64,000 bases of DNA from Rhizobium sp. FY34 (GTDB taxonomy: Bacteria; Pseudomonadota; Alphaproteobacteria; Rhizobiales; Rhizobiaceae): NCBI RefSeq assembly GCF_005222845.1, contig NZ_STFZ01000002.1, positions 95,496-159,495 on the forward strand. The letters run 5' to 3'. Position numbers and translations under genes: made by a program. The notes beneath the pieces were generated by a model that was not told the DNA's origin, did not search any database, and was given only the letters and a program-made list of their open reading frames with translations. Shown one piece after another: positions 62,212 to 64,000 of the stretch. Every line of letters begins with the position of its first letter. Positions within the stretch are counted from its first letter, which is position 1.

Positions 62212-62939
62212 CACGACGCCCTTCTTGTGCTGGCAGCAAACGCGGCGCGCGCCTCGTCAATGAGGCGCTGCTCTTCGTCTGCCTTCTGGCGGTTCTTCTT
62301 TTCGGGGGAAACGGGCAACATTGCCCGCTTGCTGGATGCGGTTCGGTTGACCGAAATCACGCCGTCAGGCTCGTTCGGAACCACCGGCAATTGCTTCTGA
62401 CCGTAGGCGATCAAAGCCGCTCCAACGTCTACCGTGGGGATCGGCTTGGAAAGTTCCGTTAGGGCCTTGTTGCGGATACTCTTGCGGCGAGCGCTTTCTT
62501 TGGCGCCTCGCGCATCGAGAACGTCGAATGCCCTGTCCGCGACAGCAACTCCGATTTCGTTCCCGTTGATATCGGTGACGAGAACTTCGGAAAAGCCATG
62601 ATAAACGGGCACATGAACCAGAACTTGGCGCTCAAAGTGTCTAAGAAGACCGTCGCAGGTCCAGACCGCGCCCTTCAGGCCAATACCGTGTTTCCGAACG
62701 ACACGGGTTTCCGGTTTCGTGAAGACGGTAAGAAGATCAACGGGGTTCATGACCGTGGCCTTCCAACCGGCATTAACATGCTCCCGAAACTTCATCGCTG
62801 GCGATTTACCGCCCAATGCTCCCTTCTGCGGCATATGCTCGTATGCGGTTAGATGCCCGTAGATGGTGGCGCACAAGGCTTCAAAGCCATCAGAGAATGC
62901 CGCGGGGAGTTTGCCGAGCGCAGGCCGCTTGGGATTCAT
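62211..62939 (-). pseudogene. C-terminal part of the broken Mu-like transposase
   Basis: The downstream half of the transposase gene, open from an in-frame ATG at 62939 (reading ...DDRMNPKRPALG) to the stop at 62211. It holds the Mu transposase beta-barrel/C-terminal region (NPVDLLTVF, VLVHVPVYHGFSEVLVTD) and a helical, basic C-terminus that would contact MuB. It is separated from the catalytic half only by TGA and five codons. Read as one gene the sequence would be HING-stop-IDDDRMNPK; in relatives of this family the position is normally tryptophan. Confidence 0.85.
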
Positions 62940-62954
62940 TCGATCATCGTCAAT

Positions 62955-63917
62955 TCAGCCATTGATATGACGAAAATATTGCTGGTTCATCTGCCGGAAC
63001 CAGCCTTCGACGTGCTTCGCGGCAGCATTATAGGGCTTCGCGCGTATGATGCGGTTCCGGTCGTCTTCACCGCCAAACGCAATGACCTTACTGCCGAGCT
63101 TCAACGCATCGCTTAGATAGTCCGCGAAACCGTACTCGGAGCCATTGTCGGCATACAGCAACTGCGGAACGCCAAAAGACGGATTTTGGCACATATTGAC
63201 GAAGGCGGTGATGACGTCGGTGTTTCGAACGCCGCCGCCATCCTCGAACAGAACCACTTCACAGAACACCCGGTATGTGCCGAGATCATGAAAGGCCAGA
63301 AGTTTCGGGGTTGCGATGGTCCCATTATCGCGCCGCACCAGCACATTAATATGATGCACGTCCATAACGACGACTTCCATGGGAGCAAGCCCCTCGACCG
63401 TTCGGCGGACGCGCGGAGCGTCGTCTTCGCTGGCCTTGCGGTCATTGGTGTGACGGTAAGCGGCCTTTAAACGGTACTCTTCTCTCCAGAAATCCAGCGG
63501 AATGGCGAAGACCTTCGCGGCCGTCGCCGGGTTGTTCATGGCGAAGCCATACGCCGCCGTCATATCCTTCAGCTTTTCCGCCGTTAGAATGAGGCCCTGC
63601 TTGCGCTGCGCACCGCCTTTAATCAGAGCGCGGACGTGAATTTTGAGATCGTTATGGATCATTTCACGGGTGCTTCGGTCGAATGGGACCGCCCTCTCCC
63701 ATGCACGGCTGATAAAAACCCGCTGCTGCCCCACATCTTTCCTGACAACCTGGGCAAGGCAAAGATGCATGCCGTCATGGGTTTCGTAACGATGCACCCA
63801 AAACTTCAGCGTCGAAAGTGCGAGCCTGACCGGCTTCCCGCGCCATCCCATGCGCTCGGTCCCCGCAAGGCGCATATATTCCGTTTGACGATCCGAACTG
63901 CCCTTCGGCTGGGCTAG
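62955..63917 (-). pseudogene. N-terminal/catalytic part of the broken Mu-like transposase
   Basis: The catalytic half of a MuA-type DDE transposase. Numbered from the ATG at 63875, the active-site residues are D172 (VVMDVHHIN), D243 (YADNGSEYGF) and E290 (AAAKHVEGWFR), all present. The DNA-binding N-terminus is missing: the frame continues upstream with plausible residues as far as the CTAG at 63914-63917, where an IS5-family element begins. The downstream end is an in-frame TGA at 62955-62957. The gene is therefore damaged twice. Confidence 0.88.
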
Positions 63918-64000
63918 GGTCTGTGGGGATTCACAAATCAGCGCGAATGTGATTCACGCTTTGGATGGATCGTTTTGTACTGACAGACGCCCAATGGGCG
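63918..64000 (+). mobile_element. Left end of an IS5-family insertion sequence (cut by the window edge)
   Basis: Sequence beginning GGTCTGTGGGGATTCACAAA directly after a CTAG and leading into a transposase start at 63965. CTAG fits the YTAR targets of IS5-group elements and would be duplicated at the far end. An imperfect palindrome (GCGCGAAT/ATTCACGC) lies just before the start codon. The far end is outside the window. Confidence 0.75.
63965..64000 (+). CDS. IS5-family transposase, first 12 codons
   Basis: ATG at 63965 with the translation MDRFVLTDAQWA up to the window edge. This N-terminus is typical of IS5-family transposases (DUF4096-type start) widespread in Rhizobium and relatives. The rest lies outside the window. 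Confidence 0.78.
   Translation, partial: MDRFVLTDAQWA

Larger units (their letters stand above)
57551..64000 (-). mobile_element. Decayed Mu-like prophage remnant (extends past the right edge)
   Basis: Minus-strand genes in the order transposase A (broken), MuB-like ATPase, two small early proteins, GemA, Mor-like activator, major capsid, putative head protease. This is the early left end of a Mu-like phage joined to only two head genes. Terminase, portal, F-like head, tail and lysis genes are missing. The transposase has a nonsense codon and an IS insertion, so the element cannot transpose on its own. The left boundary is not visible and the right end lies outside the window. Confidence 0.85.

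Noticed and set aside
62940..62957. Programmed readthrough or selenocysteine at the transposase TGA
   Set aside because: There is no recognisable SECIS-like hairpin just after the TGA, the position is probably tryptophan in the family, and the gene is damaged elsewhere, so simple mutation is the better reading.

Overview
The window is 64 kb of an alphaproteobacterial chromosome, most probably a Rhizobiaceae member (Rhizobium/Agrobacterium-like). The evidence is family-typical gene blocks: nifR3/dusB-ntrB-ntrC-ntrY-ntrX-trkA-hfq-hflX; pdhA-pdhB-pdhC-lpdA-lipA with a lipoyl domain on the E1 beta subunit; an IspDF fusion; a DUF2849-cysI-DUF934 sulfite reductase block; an ATP12-type ATPase chaperone; and a rhizobial palindromic repeat. 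Codon use is GC-rich throughout the host part. No taxon was tested by search.

Layout. 0-1 kb: end of an endonuclease/phosphatase gene, tRNA-Leu(GAG) and a 164-bp MITE-like foldback element. 1-8.3 kb: lipB, an EamA transporter, the glutathione-dependent formaldehyde genes adhC and fghA with three unrelated genes between them, and gdx/sugE under a guanidine-II riboswitch. 8.4-15.3 kb: hydrolase, the crcB-rluC-HAD-ATP12 operon, and a likely copper-handling pair (DUF2946 and a YcnI-PCuAC fusion). 15.4-20.4 kb: gcvTHP under a tandem glycine riboswitch, with a 45-bp-arm inverted repeat inside the operon. 20.4-24.5 kb: cupredoxin, soluble chemoreceptor, mini flagellar-rod-like protein, fpr. 24.6-29.6 kb: sulfite reductase block, deaminase, mazG, FitAB toxin-antitoxin. 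29.6-42.6 kb: hflX, hfq, trkA, nitrogen two-component systems, dusB, ispDF, pncC. 42.5-53.1 kb: ratA, lipA, lpdA, pdhCBA, ftsB, eno. 53.4-57 kb: membrane chemoreceptor, kdsA, VOC protein.

From about 57.5 kb to the right edge the sequence is a decayed Mu-like prophage on the minus strand: a DDE transposase (A) broken by an in-frame TGA and by an IS5-family insertion, a MuB-like AAA+ ATPase, GemA, a Mor-like activator, a major capsid protein and a putative head protease. Terminase, portal, tail and lysis genes are absent. A 441-bp gene-free stretch between gemA and the Mor-like gene holds a run of strong hairpins, including three with perfect 12-13 bp stems, and a 20-bp sequence found in two near-identical copies. 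This is the least explained part of the window.

How the genes work together: LipB and LipA make the lipoyl cofactor carried by GcvH, PdhB and PdhC, and LpdA reoxidises it. AdhC and FghA form one formaldehyde oxidation route. NtrBC and NtrYX handle nitrogen sensing alongside DusB and Hfq. I found no clearly new enzymatic system. The best candidates for undescribed biology are the prophage hairpin cluster, the paired repeats next to the Mor-like gene, and the two-part protein at 4.1-5.3 kb.
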